Shown in pieces: positions 1-8,088 of a DNA stretch of 64,000 nt. The stretch comes from Acholeplasmataceae bacterium UBA5769 (GTDB lineage: Bacteria > Bacillota_I > Bacilli_A > Acholeplasmatales > Acholeplasmataceae): NCBI GenBank assembly GCA_002418725.1, contig DIER01000013.1:5106-69105 (forward strand), given 5' to 3'. The notes beneath the pieces are model-generated. The model did no database searches, had not been told where the DNA came from, and was given only the letters and a program-made list of their open reading frames with translations. Position 1 is the first letter of the stretch; every line of letters begins with the position of its first letter. The translations under genes and the position numbers were made by a program.

Positions 1-411
1 GGTATCAAAACCAAAGATCATGCAGCAACCATGACCTTAGGTAAACCTGGTGTTATCCATGGGATGATGACCAAGGTTTTATTAGAAGAAAATGGTGAAA
101 TCTCTCCGGTATATTCTATTTCTGCAGGGCTTGATTATCCTGGTGTCGGTCCAGAACATGCTTATTTAGAAGAAATGAAACGGGCAACGTATGTTTCTGC
201 AACCGATGATGAAGCGGTTGAAGCGTTTCATTATCTTTCAAAAATGGAAGGTATCATTCCTGCCATTGAATCGTCTCACGCAGTTGCTGAAGCGATGAAA
301 CGCGCGAAAGCCATGCGTAAAGATCAGATCATCGTTGTTAACCTTTCTGGTCGTGGTGATAAAGACGTGAAACAAGTGGCTAAATTTCAAGGTTTCGATC
401 TTGTCGATTAA
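1..411 (+). CDS. trpB: Tryptophan synthase beta chain, C-terminal part (5' end outside window)
   Basis: The reading frame is open from base 1, so the gene starts upstream of the window and only its last 136 residues are seen. TrpB makes L-tryptophan from indole and serine with PLP. The visible part carries TrpB family signatures: the GLDYPGVGPEHA segment, the EGIIPAIESSHA segment and a C-terminal GRGDKD. The stop is followed at once by a strong hairpin terminator, so this is the last gene of its transcript. The trpA partner and the PLP lysine are not visible here. Identification is firm; whether the rest of the gene is intact cannot be judged. Confidence 0.95.
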   Translation, partial: GIKTKDHAATMTLGKPGVIHGMMTKVLLEENGEISPVYSISAGLDYPGVGPEHAYLEEMKRATYVSATDDEAVEAFHYLSKMEGIIPAIESSHAVAEAMKRAKAMRKDQIIVVNLSGRGDKDVKQVAKFQGFDLVD

Positions 412-416
412 ATCAT

Positions 417-448
417 ACTGTGGGATACATTTCCCACAGTTTTCTTTT
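417..448 (+). terminator. Intrinsic terminator after trpB
   Basis: A 9-bp perfect stem (ACTGTGGGA / TCCCACAGT) with a 6-nt loop is followed by TTTTCTTT. It begins six bases after the trpB stop. A TATAAT at 448-453 directly after it may be the -10 of the next gene. Confidence 0.85.
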
Positions 449-474
449 ATAATAGGGGTATAGAAGGTGATGGG

Positions 475-1170
475 ATGTTTAGCGAACGCTATATCGGTTT
501 TGATTGGTTTGGTTTTCACCATCTGATGGCGCTTGTCATGGTTATTTTTTTATGGATCCTGATAATCGTCTTTAAATCAAAAATCACACCAAAATTTGAT
601 CTTTACTTACGCAGGGGTATAGCCATATCACTTGTATGGATGGAATGGATGTTTTACGGATGGCATCTGATCCGTGATGGTTTCCAAACGTCATTACTGC
701 CTTTTGGTGTCTGCGCACTTTCGATGTATTTTACAGCCATAGCTTTGTGGTTTAATTCTGAAAAAATCTTTAAGTTCATCTTCCCGTGGGCGATTGCAGG
801 AGCGCTCATCAGTTTATTTTTCGCTAACCTAGAATACACCTTCCCACATTTTCGCTATTTTCACTATTTTTATAATCATGGTATCTTTTTCTTAGGCATG
901 CTTTATTTATTGGTTGTGAAACAATTTCGTTTAACCTACAAGGATTTACTGAAATCAAGTTTGATTTTATTGATATATGCTGGCATCATGTATCCGATCA
1001 ATTTTTTAATCGATGCGAACCATCTCTTTTTAAGAGAAGTGCCTGCTGAAGCGGCTCCACTCTACTCCTTTTTAGGTCATGTTTGGGTCATTGGGTTTGT
1101 GATTTCAATTGCACTACTCTTTCAAATCATCTATTTACCGGTGATGCTCTACCAAAGAAAAAGGGGATGA
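475..1170 (+). CDS. YwaF-like integral membrane protein (TIGR02206 type)
   Basis: A 231-residue protein with about six to seven hydrophobic segments. The N-terminal FGFDWFGFHH..-like start, the LLPFGVCALSMY segment after the second helix and the short loops match the TIGR02206/YwaF family of Bacillus-type membrane proteins, whose function is unknown. The start is preceded by AGAAGGTGA. It stands alone between the trpB terminator and guaB and stops with TGA, which supports use of the standard genetic code. Family membership is by recognition of sequence pattern only; no substrate or role can be stated. Confidence 0.7.
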   Translation: MFSERYIGFDWFGFHHLMALVMVIFLWILIIVFKSKITPKFDLYLRRGIAISLVWMEWMFYGWHLIRDGFQTSLLPFGVCALSMYFTAIALWFNSEKIFKFIFPWAIAGALISLFFANLEYTFPHFRYFHYFYNHGIFFLGMLYLLVVKQFRLTYKDLLKSSLILLIYAGIMYPINFLIDANHLFLREVPAEAAPLYSFLGHVWVIGFVISIALLFQIIYLPVMLYQRKRG

Positions 1171-1260
1171 CATCATCTTTTTTTCTTTTTTACATAAACA
1201 CTGTTGTATTTTATGACTTCGCTTGATAAACTATAGAAAACTTATAAGGGGTAAGTAAAC

Positions 1261-2394
1261 ATGATTAATGGAAAGGTAATAAAAGAAGCGTACACGTTTG
1301 ATGATCTTTTACTCGTGCCAAGTTTCTCTAAAGTGGTGCCCATTGACACCATTTTAAAGACGAAATTGACGAAAAAGATCACGTTAAACATTCCGGTTCT
1401 ATCGGCAGCGATGGATACCGTGACAGAAGATGAAATGGCAATCGCATTAGCGAAATTGGGTGGTTTAGGGGTCATCCATAAAAACTTATCGATTGACATG
1501 CAGGCAGACATGGTGAAAAAGGTGAAACATGAACCTGTTTTACCCACAGATAAAGATGCCAATCTTGATCCTGATGGAAGACTTAGGGTTGGTGCAGCCG
1601 TTGGTGTTGGAGCTGATACTTATGATCGAGTTAACAAACTTTATGAAGCGGGTGTGGATATCATCGCAGTGGATAGTGCCCACGGTCATTCAAAAGGTGT
1701 CATTGAAACCATTAAACAAATCAGAGCTTTGTTTCCTAATTTAGATATCATTGGTGGGAATGTTGTGACTGCACAAGCAGCCATTGATTTAATTTATGCA
1801 GGTGCATCCGCGATTAAAGTTGGTGTTGGACCAGGTTCCATCTGTACCACACGTGTCGTCTCTGGCGTCGGTGTGCCGCAGTTAACCGCCATCAACGATG
1901 TCTATCAAGTCACGAAACAATACGATATCGGTATTATCGCCGATGGTGGGATTAAATTATCCGGTGATATCACAAAAGCCTTAGCTGCAGGTGCAGACTG
2001 TGTGATGCTTGGTGGTCTTTTAGCAGGCACAAAAGAAACACCCGGTGACGTCTATGAAGTCGATGGCAACAAAGTCAAAAGTTACATCGGCATGGGTTCA
2101 TTAACTGCCATGAAAAAAGGATCATCTGATCGCTATTTCCAAGGTGGTGTCAAAGAACTTAAAAAATTAGTACCTGAAGGTATTGAAGCAACCGTCGCCT
2201 ATAAGGGTGAAATCAAAGATGTCATTCATCAAATGATGGGTGGTCTTCGTTCAGGTATGGGGTATTGTGGTTGTGAAACCATCTGTGAATTAAAGGAAAA
2301 AGCACAGTTTGTTAAAATTTCAAATGCGGGATTAAAGGAATCACACCCTCATGATGTGGATAACATCAAGGAGGCTCCCAATTATCATGAATAA
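1261..2394 (+). CDS. guaB: IMP dehydrogenase lacking the CBS (Bateman) module
   Basis: IMPDH oxidises IMP to XMP with NAD+, the committed step to GMP. The barrel core is complete: SAAMDTVTE near residue 49, the GGN and IADGG segments, the catalytic loop GVGPGSICTTR with Cys195, and the flap with the Arg291-Tyr292 dyad (SSDRYFQ). The protein is 377 residues, against about 485-490 for ordinary IMPDH. The missing ~110 residues are exactly the paired CBS insertion, here replaced by a short link around residues 90-103. GMP reductase has similar length, but the RY flap, the VVSGVGVPQ stretch and the following guaA favour IMPDH. The stop overlaps the guaA start by 8 bp, so the two are translationally coupled. 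Confidence 0.92.
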   Translation: MINGKVIKEAYTFDDLLLVPSFSKVVPIDTILKTKLTKKITLNIPVLSAAMDTVTEDEMAIALAKLGGLGVIHKNLSIDMQADMVKKVKHEPVLPTDKDANLDPDGRLRVGAAVGVGADTYDRVNKLYEAGVDIIAVDSAHGHSKGVIETIKQIRALFPNLDIIGGNVVTAQAAIDLIYAGASAIKVGVGPGSICTTRVVSGVGVPQLTAINDVYQVTKQYDIGIIADGGIKLSGDITKALAAGADCVMLGGLLAGTKETPGDVYEVDGNKVKSYIGMGSLTAMKKGSSDRYFQGGVKELKKLVPEGIEATVAYKGEIKDVIHQMMGGLRSGMGYCGCETICELKEKAQFVKISNAGLKESHPHDVDNIKEAPNYHE

Positions 2395-3913
2395 AAAGAT
2401 TTTAGTTTTAGATTATGGTTCTCAGTACAATCAACTGATCGTTAGAAGAATCCGTGATTTAGGTGTTTATGCAGAACTCATGCATCCAGAAGATGTGAGC
2501 ATAGATGATTTACATAGTGTGATTGGCATCATCTTATCAGGTGGTCCTAATTCCGTTTACGATCAAGGGGCTCCAACGATGCCTGATTTTATACTTGATC
2601 AACATATCCCTATCCTTGGGATTTGTTACGGGATGCAACTGATCGCCTATACGTTAGGTGGCAAGGTCGAAGGACATGAAAAAAAGGAATATGGGTTGAC
2701 TGAACTTCATGTGAGTGAGTCAAATCCTTTAACTGATGGCTTACCTGAAGCCTTTTCAGTGTGGATGAGTCATAGTGATCAGGTCACTGATTTACCAAAA
2801 GGTTTTCTAAAACTCGCCTCATCAAAAACAACAAACATCGCGATGATGATGCATCAAACAAAACCTATCTATGGGATTCAGTTTCACCCAGAGGTCAGAC
2901 ATACAACCCATGGATTAGAGATCATAGACAACTTTATCACACGCATTTGTCACGCTGAAAAAACGTGGTCGATGCCTCATTTTATCGAACAAAAAACCAA
3001 AGAAATCAAAGAACTTGTCGGTGATGGTCACGTGATTTGTGCACTGTCTGGAGGTGTGGATTCCTCGGTGGTTGCTGCACTGCTTCATCATATTTTAAAA
3101 GACCAGTTTACACCAATTTTTGTTGATCACGGACTGCTTCGTTACCATGAAGCTGAAGATGTGGTGGAAACATTTAAACATCGTTTCAACATGAATTTAA
3201 TTAAAATTGATGCGAAAGAACGCTTTTTAACACGTCTTAAGGATGTCTTCGATCCTGAAATGAAACGTAAAATTATCGGTGAACAGTTTATCAGAGTCTT
3301 TGAAGAACAAGTGAAATCCTTGAAAAATGCGGCTTTCCTCGCACAAGGTACACTCTATACCGATGTGATTGAATCGGGTACGAAGACTGCACAAACCATT
3401 AAGTCACACCACAATGTCGGAGGCTTGCCTAAAGATATGTCCTTAACATTGATTGAGCCTTTAAACACACTCTTTAAAGATGAAGTGAGAGCGTTAGGTC
3501 TCGCACTCGGACTTCCTGAAGTGATCGTAAACCGTCAACCTTTCCCAGGTCCCGGTCTTGCCATTCGTATTTTAGGCGATATCACTGAAGAAAAGATTCG
3601 TATCGTTCAAGAAAGTGACTTTATTTTAAGAGAAGAAATAAAAAACGAAGGTCTCGATAAGACGATTTGGCAATACTTCACCGTCCTAACACCGCTCAAA
3701 ACCGTCGGTGTGATGGGCGATCAACGCACCTATGACCACGTGTTAGTCATTCGCGCTGTTACCTCCATTGATGGAATGACGGCAGATGTCGCCCACATCC
3801 CATACCCTATCCTCCAAAAAATCTCTAACCGAATGACGAATGAAGTTAGAGGAATCAACCGTGTGGTCTATGACATCACCTCAAAACCACCAGGAACAAT
3901 TGAATGGGAATAA
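2387..3913 (+). CDS. guaA: GMP synthase (glutamine-hydrolysing)
   Basis: Converts XMP to GMP using glutamine and ATP. The N-terminal class I amidotransferase has the nucleophile in GICYGMQL and the His/Glu pair in GIQFHPEV. The ATP-pyrophosphatase P-loop is ALSGGVDSS and the C-terminal dimerisation domain ends KPPGTIEWE. Length is 508 residues, close to the usual ~510. I chose the ATG at 2387 because AAGGAGG lies at 2368-2374; an earlier in-frame ATG falls inside guaB without a ribosome site. Transcribed with guaB as a GMP-synthesis pair. Confidence 0.97.
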   Translation: MNKKILVLDYGSQYNQLIVRRIRDLGVYAELMHPEDVSIDDLHSVIGIILSGGPNSVYDQGAPTMPDFILDQHIPILGICYGMQLIAYTLGGKVEGHEKKEYGLTELHVSESNPLTDGLPEAFSVWMSHSDQVTDLPKGFLKLASSKTTNIAMMMHQTKPIYGIQFHPEVRHTTHGLEIIDNFITRICHAEKTWSMPHFIEQKTKEIKELVGDGHVICALSGGVDSSVVAALLHHILKDQFTPIFVDHGLLRYHEAEDVVETFKHRFNMNLIKIDAKERFLTRLKDVFDPEMKRKIIGEQFIRVFEEQVKSLKNAAFLAQGTLYTDVIESGTKTAQTIKSHHNVGGLPKDMSLTLIEPLNTLFKDEVRALGLALGLPEVIVNRQPFPGPGLAIRILGDITEEKIRIVQESDFILREEIKNEGLDKTIWQYFTVLTPLKTVGVMGDQRTYDHVLVIRAVTSIDGMTADVAHIPYPILQKISNRMTNEVRGINRVVYDITSKPPGTIEWE

Positions 3914-3929
3914 AGTAAATTTTAAAAAT

Positions 3930-3959
3930 CTTCTTATCATAAGGTAAGGAGGTTTTTTT
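3930..3959 (+). terminator. Terminator-like hairpin whose 3' arm contains the radC ribosome site
   Basis: CTTCTTATC (3930-3938) pairs with GGTAAGGAG (3943-3951), including G-U pairs, over a 4-nt loop, and is followed by G and seven T. The 3' arm includes AAGGAGG (3946-3952), and the T run abuts the radC ATG at 3960. It could end guaBA transcription and also mask the radC Shine-Dalgarno in read-through transcripts. Confidence 0.5.
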
Positions 3960-4643
3960 ATGTATTTAATTAAAGAAATGCCCAAAGAAGAAAGACCCAG
4001 AGAGCGCTTAATCGATAAAGGTCCCGAAGCCTTATCGAATGAAGAACTTCTCGCCATTTTACTAAGAACGGGTGAAAAAGATTTATCGGTCATGGATTTA
4101 TCCAAACATGTGCTCTACCACCTATCTTCTTTAGAAGATTTAAAACGGATGTCTGTGTTTGAACTGATGAACATTAGAGGTATCAAAGAAGCCAAAGCGT
4201 GTACCGTGATTGCAGCGATTGAACTTGGAAAACGCTTGTCTCACATGAAAAAGGAAGTCAAACATGTCATTCGTTCCGCTTATGATATCTATCATCATCT
4301 ATCTGTAAAACTCTCACACCTTATGCAAGAACACTTCATTGTGCTTTATTTAAACACCAAATCAGAGTTAATTACCGAAGAAACGGTTTTTATTGGAACG
4401 ATCAATCAAACCCTCATCCACCCGAGAGAAATCTTTAAAACAGCCATTAAACTCTCGGCATCGAGTGTCATTTTTGTTCACAATCACCCCACAGGTGATG
4501 CCACGCCTTCCAAAGCAGATTTGCTGGCGACCGATAACCTCATGCAAGCATCCGAAGTGATGGGGATCGACATCATCGATCACATCATCATTGGTAAGCA
4601 TGAGTTTTACTCGATTAAAGAGGGAAGAAAAGTTCACATGTGA
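3960..4643 (+). CDS. radC: RadC family JAB/MPN-domain protein
   Basis: A 227-residue RadC homologue. It has an N-terminal helix-hairpin-helix-like region (about 15-90, with GIKEAKACTVIAAIELGKR) and a C-terminal JAB/MPN domain. The metal-site motif HNHPTGDATPSKAD is intact, with an upstream Glu in SELITEE. RadC was named as a DNA repair gene, but its biochemical role is unsettled. Length is typical. It ends in TGA and is followed by a TATAAT-containing gap before the next gene, so it may be monocistronic. Confidence 0.93.
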   Translation: MYLIKEMPKEERPRERLIDKGPEALSNEELLAILLRTGEKDLSVMDLSKHVLYHLSSLEDLKRMSVFELMNIRGIKEAKACTVIAAIELGKRLSHMKKEVKHVIRSAYDIYHHLSVKLSHLMQEHFIVLYLNTKSELITEETVFIGTINQTLIHPREIFKTAIKLSASSVIFVHNHPTGDATPSKADLLATDNLMQASEVMGIDIIDHIIIGKHEFYSIKEGRKVHM

Positions 4644-4706
4644 AAAAATATCCTTCATCTAGACTAAAAAATGATATAATCATGATAAAGAAAGAAGGGA
4701 TTTTTC

Positions 4707-5672
4707 ATGACGACAAAAAAAGATTCAACCAAAGTATTTTGGTATGCGATAGCCATTGGCTTTATCCTTCTGTTTATCCTCATGCTTTTATCAAGCGTAC
4801 TGGATGTCGGTGAACGCTTACGCTCCATCCATCCATACGTCGAATACGGGTTTTATGGGCTATCCTTCTTACTCGTTTACTTCTTAATTTTAAGACCGGT
4901 TCATATCATTTTATTTTCACCAGCATTCTCCGTTGAAACAACCTTAGATGAGTCTAAAGTGATCAACCATGGCGTTCATAAACGCGTTGCTAAACGTCTT
5001 TTGCAAGATGATACCTTAAAGGAAGAAGACGTTGTCAGACTACAGGATGCTTTAAAATCTAATCCAGAAGATTTAAAACTTGCCTTAAACCATGTGTTTA
5101 ACAACCATGTCAAGAGAAAGATGAACCAAGTGATCAAGAAGAACGCGAAAAGTGTCATGATTTCCACCGCCATTTCACAAAGTGGTCGTGCTGATTTTAT
5201 CGCTGTTGTTGTGATCAACCTCAAGATGATCAAAGAGCTTGTCGTGATGTGTGGTTTCCGTCCCTCATTTAAACACCTTTCCAAACTGACGATTAACGTC
5301 ATCTCCACAGCGCTCATCGCTGAAGGTTTGGAAAACATGGATTTATCCGAACTGATGCCCTCATCGATCAGCTCATTTACCGATAACCCGATTGTCAAAC
5401 CCTTCATTTCGTCAACCGCACAAGGCATATCGAATGCGATGTTGACACTTCGCATTGGGATTGTTACGCGCAAATACTTGTTTTCTGATGCGAAAGAGAT
5501 TACCAAAGAAAAAATTCGTCATACCGCCTTCTTGGAAGCTGCAGGTATGCTACCCTCTGTGGTCGGTGATGTCATGATGATTTTACCGAAAAGAATCGCT
5601 AGCCTCTTCAAAAAACCAGAAAAGAAAGCGAAAGAGGAAGAAGTCCCTCAAATTGAAGAAATGACGACCTAA
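4707..5672 (+). CDS. DUF697/YcjF-like membrane protein
   Basis: A 321-residue protein. Two hydrophobic helices lie near the N terminus (about 11-32 and 46-66). A charged linker follows, then a C-terminal alpha-helical domain from about residue 140. There, the ISTAISQSGRADFIAVVVIN..MI segment resembles the DUF697 family found in YcjF-type proteins. The tail is rich in Lys and Glu. A TATAAT lies about 30 bases before the start. Function unknown; the DUF697 assignment is tentative. Confidence 0.5.
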   Translation: MTTKKDSTKVFWYAIAIGFILLFILMLLSSVLDVGERLRSIHPYVEYGFYGLSFLLVYFLILRPVHIILFSPAFSVETTLDESKVINHGVHKRVAKRLLQDDTLKEEDVVRLQDALKSNPEDLKLALNHVFNNHVKRKMNQVIKKNAKSVMISTAISQSGRADFIAVVVINLKMIKELVVMCGFRPSFKHLSKLTINVISTALIAEGLENMDLSELMPSSISSFTDNPIVKPFISSTAQGISNAMLTLRIGIVTRKYLFSDAKEITKEKIRHTAFLEAAGMLPSVVGDVMMILPKRIASLFKKPEKKAKEEEVPQIEEMTT

Positions 5673-5708
5673 AAGGTTAATAATCACGCATTTTAAACCA
5701 CTTTTTGA

Positions 5709-5737
5709 TTGACTTTTACCACTAACTACGTTAAAAT
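5709..5737 (+). promoter_or_regulatory. Promoter of the rplU operon
   Basis: TTGACT (5709-5714) and TAAAAT (5732-5737) are separated by 17 bp. The leader to the rplU ATG would be about 85 nt. Confidence 0.8.
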
Positions 5738-5743
5738 ATCTAT

Positions 5744-5828
5744 GTTGTACCACTTTGGCCAGGTTATAAACGCTTACCCAAGCTACCTTGATAGTGTGTC
5801 TTCAAAAAAATAGAAGGAGGAATGCAAC
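5744..5828 (+). promoter_or_regulatory. Candidate ribosomal L21 leader RNA
   Basis: The rplU 5' leader contains short pairing elements: CACT/AGTG closing segments, and CAAG-CTAC-CTTG around GCTACCTTG. An Rfam family of L21 leaders is known from Firmicutes upstream of the same operon. Position and inverted repeats fit, but I could not align it, so this is a candidate. The strong ribosome site GAAGGAGGAA immediately precedes the start. Confidence 0.45.
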
Positions 5829-6137
5829 ATGTATGCAGTTATTAAAACAGGCGGTAAGCAAGTCAGAGTCACCGTTGGTCAAGAAATCTATGTTGAAAAA
5901 TTAGATGTAGAAGCCGGCGAAAATTTTGAGTTTACTGAAGTTTTAGCACTTGGTGGTGAAAAGACCGTTATCGGTACACCCATCGTTGAAGGTGCTTCAG
6001 TTGTTGCCAAAGTACTTAAACACGGACGTGGTCCTAAGATCATTGTTTTCAAGTACAAGGTCAGAAAAAACTATCGCCGTAAACAAGGACATCGTCAATC
6101 ATACACTAAGCTCGTTATTGAATCCATTAACGCTTAA
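5829..6137 (+). CDS. rplU: 50S ribosomal protein L21
   Basis: A 102-residue protein starting MYAVIKTGGKQVRV, with the conserved KYKVRKNYRRKQGHRQ segment near the C terminus that binds 23S rRNA. Length is normal. First gene of the rplU-prp-rpmA cluster conserved in Firmicutes; two bases separate it from prp. Confidence 0.98.
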   Translation: MYAVIKTGGKQVRVTVGQEIYVEKLDVEAGENFEFTEVLALGGEKTVIGTPIVEGASVVAKVLKHGRGPKIIVFKYKVRKNYRRKQGHRQSYTKLVIESINA

Positions 6138-6139
6138 TT

Positions 6140-6454
6140 ATGATTACCGCACGATACAAAAAAATTGACGGAAGAATGAGAAGTGTTACCGTCAGTGGAC
6201 ATGCCCAATACAAGCGTCATGGTCAAGATATCGTTTGTGCAGCAGTATCTGCAGCCACACTCGTCACCGCTAACGCCATTGAGCATTTAGCGTTAAATCA
6301 TTTGATTGATTTAACAGTAGATGAAGGATACTTCAACTTAGTTCTCAAAGAATCCAATGACATCATTGAAAAACTTTTAGACAATTTGGAATATACTTTA
6401 AATGATTTTGAAAAACAATATCCGAAATATATGAAAAATCAGAAGGAGGGATAA
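6140..6454 (+). CDS. prp: Ribosomal-processing cysteine protease Prp
   Basis: A 104-residue Prp (YsxB family). The catalytic pair is present: His in SGHAQY (about residue 21) and Cys in GQDIVCAAVSA (about residue 33). In Firmicutes, Prp removes the N-terminal extension of L27 before ribosome assembly. The substrate gene, with a matching cleavable leader, is directly downstream, so pathway and partner are both in place. The start follows the rplU stop by two bases, so translation is probably coupled. Confidence 0.95.
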   Translation: MITARYKKIDGRMRSVTVSGHAQYKRHGQDIVCAAVSAATLVTANAIEHLALNHLIDLTVDEGYFNLVLKESNDIIEKLLDNLEYTLNDFEKQYPKYMKNQKEG

Positions 6455-6455
6455 C

Positions 6456-6734
6456 ATGTTAAAACTAAATATACAGTTATTCGCATCGAAGAAAGGTACA
6501 GGTTCGTCTCGTAACGGTCGTGACTCCCATTCTAAGCGTCTTGGCATGAAGTTGTCTGATGGACAATTCGCAACAGCGGGTTCAATCATTTACCGTCAAC
6601 GCGGTACGAAGATTCATCCAGGTACGAACGTAGGCCGTGGTGGTGACGATACATTGTTTGCAACCGTAACCGGTATCGTTAAATACGAAAGACTCGGTAG
6701 AAGCCGCACCCAAGTATCAGTTTACGAAGGATAA
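6456..6734 (+). CDS. rpmA: 50S ribosomal protein L27 with cleavable N-terminal leader
   Basis: A 92-residue L27. It begins with the short extension MLKLNIQLFA before SKKGTGSSRNGRDS. That extension ends in the LFA/SKKG junction recognised by Prp in Firmicutes, and prp is adjacent. Mature L27 would start at Ser11, with its N terminus near the peptidyl-transferase centre. A stem-loop terminator overlaps the stop codon, so obgE probably has extra transcription signals. Confidence 0.97.
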   Translation: MLKLNIQLFASKKGTGSSRNGRDSHSKRLGMKLSDGQFATAGSIIYRQRGTKIHPGTNVGRGGDDTLFATVTGIVKYERLGRSRTQVSVYEG

Positions 6735-6755
6735 CGTCTAGTTATCCTTTTTTTT
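6729..6755 (+). terminator. Intrinsic terminator after rpmA
   Basis: GGATAAC / GTTATCC with a 5-nt loop, followed by eight T. The stem begins inside the last codons of rpmA. Confidence 0.9.
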
Positions 6756-6778
6756 CAAAAAAGAATGGAGTAAATCAC

Positions 6779-8035
6779 ATGTTTGTTGATGAAATTAGTG
6801 TCGAAGTTTATGGCGGTAAAGGTGGCGACGGTGTCGCCATTTACCGCAGAGAAAAATACGTAGAATATGGTGGTCCATGGGGCGGTAGCGGCGGTAACGG
6901 CGGTTCCGTTATTTTCGTTGGAGATGAAGGTAAATCAACCTTAATCGATCTTCGCTACATGAGACACATCAAAGCCAAACCAGGTGAAAGAGGACGTACT
7001 AAAGGACAACAAGGTGCATCCGCAGATGACACCTATGTCAGAGTCCCACTGGGAACCGTGGTTTACACCGAAGATAAGTCACTTAAAATCGGTGAAATTA
7101 CAAAACATGGTCAAGAACTTATTGTTGCACAAGGTGGTAAGGGCGGCAGAGGAAACATTGCTCTGGCAACCCATCGTAACCCTGCACCTGATTATGCAGA
7201 AAATGGTGACCCCGGTGTTTACCGTAAAATCATCGTCGAATTAAAAGTTTTAGCCGATGTCGGTTTAATTGGTTACCCATCAGTGGGTAAATCGACCCTG
7301 TTATCGGTGGTTTCCAATGCGAAACCAAAGATTGCTGAATACCCTTTTACCACACTACATCCAAATTTAGGGATGGTTGAAGTCGGTGATTCCTCATTTG
7401 TCTTAGCAGACTTACCAGGACTCATTGAAAATGCCCATCAAGGGTTAGGTTTAGGCATCCGGTTCTTAAAACACATTGAACGATGCAGAATCTTCCTTCA
7501 TGTCGTTGATCTGACAAGAGATGATCCTTATGAAGATTACATCAAGATCAACCACGAACTTGAAATGTATGATGAAGCACTCTTAGAACGCCCTCAAATC
7601 GTCGTTGCAAACAAAACAGACATTCCTGGTAACGAAGAAAAACTAAAAGTCTTAGAAGCGAAAATCAAACATCCTTTGGTATCGATTTCTGCACACCAAA
7701 GAAAAGAAGTCGATAAGCTGCTCTACTTAACTTTAGAAACGTTAAAGGCTGCGCCAAGCGTTGAAGAAAAAACACCCGTTTATGTCAAAAATTACACCCT
7801 TGAGAGTGAAGAACCTGATTTTATCATCACACGTCAAGAAGATGGTAGCTTTGATTTAACAGGTAACAAATTAAAACTGATCTTTGAACGTACCGATTTC
7901 ACAAAAGATGAAGCGGTGAAACGTTTTGCAAGACAACTCAGAAGCATGGGTATTGATGAAGCCTTACGCAAGGAAGGCGCGAAGAATCAAGACACTGTGA
8001 GAATATTCACCTACGAATTTGAATTTATCGACTAG
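6779..8035 (+). CDS. obgE: GTPase Obg (CgtA)
   Basis: A 418-residue Obg GTPase acting in 50S assembly and stress control. The N-terminal glycine-rich Obg fold (1-158) has GGKGGDGVAIYRREKYV and repeated GG motifs. The G domain carries the P-loop GYPSVGKST, the switch segment YPFTTLHPN, DLPGLIE and NKTD. The C-terminal OCT domain ends VRIFTYEFEFID. Length and order are standard. Placement after rplU-prp-rpmA is the conserved Firmicute arrangement. Confidence 0.97.
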   Translation: MFVDEISVEVYGGKGGDGVAIYRREKYVEYGGPWGGSGGNGGSVIFVGDEGKSTLIDLRYMRHIKAKPGERGRTKGQQGASADDTYVRVPLGTVVYTEDKSLKIGEITKHGQELIVAQGGKGGRGNIALATHRNPAPDYAENGDPGVYRKIIVELKVLADVGLIGYPSVGKSTLLSVVSNAKPKIAEYPFTTLHPNLGMVEVGDSSFVLADLPGLIENAHQGLGLGIRFLKHIERCRIFLHVVDLTRDDPYEDYIKINHELEMYDEALLERPQIVVANKTDIPGNEEKLKVLEAKIKHPLVSISAHQRKEVDKLLYLTLETLKAAPSVEEKTPVYVKNYTLESEEPDFIITRQEDGSFDLTGNKLKLIFERTDFTKDEAVKRFARQLRSMGIDEALRKEGAKNQDTVRIFTYEFEFID

Positions 8036-8058
8036 GGACGACTTCGTCCCTTTTCTTT
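8035..8058 (+). terminator. Terminator after obgE
   Basis: GGGACG-ACTT-CGTCCC followed by TTTTCTTTT. The stem starts on the last base of the stop codon. Confidence 0.9.
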
Positions 8059-8061
8059 TAT

Positions 8062-8088
8062 AAAAAAAGGAAGGATAAATTCCTTCCT
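8062..8088 (-). terminator. Terminator of the minus-strand coiled-coil gene
   Basis: On the minus strand, AGGAAGGA-ATTTA-TCCTTCCT is followed by seven T. It overlaps the stop codon region of the gene at 8087. Confidence 0.9.

Noticed and set aside
1171..1260. Purine riboswitch upstream of guaB
   Set aside because: The ~90-bp gap lacks the paired hairpins and conserved loops of purine riboswitches.
1261..2394. GMP reductase instead of IMP dehydrogenase
   Set aside because: The Arg-Tyr flap, the sequence after the catalytic Cys and the coupling to guaA support IMPDH.
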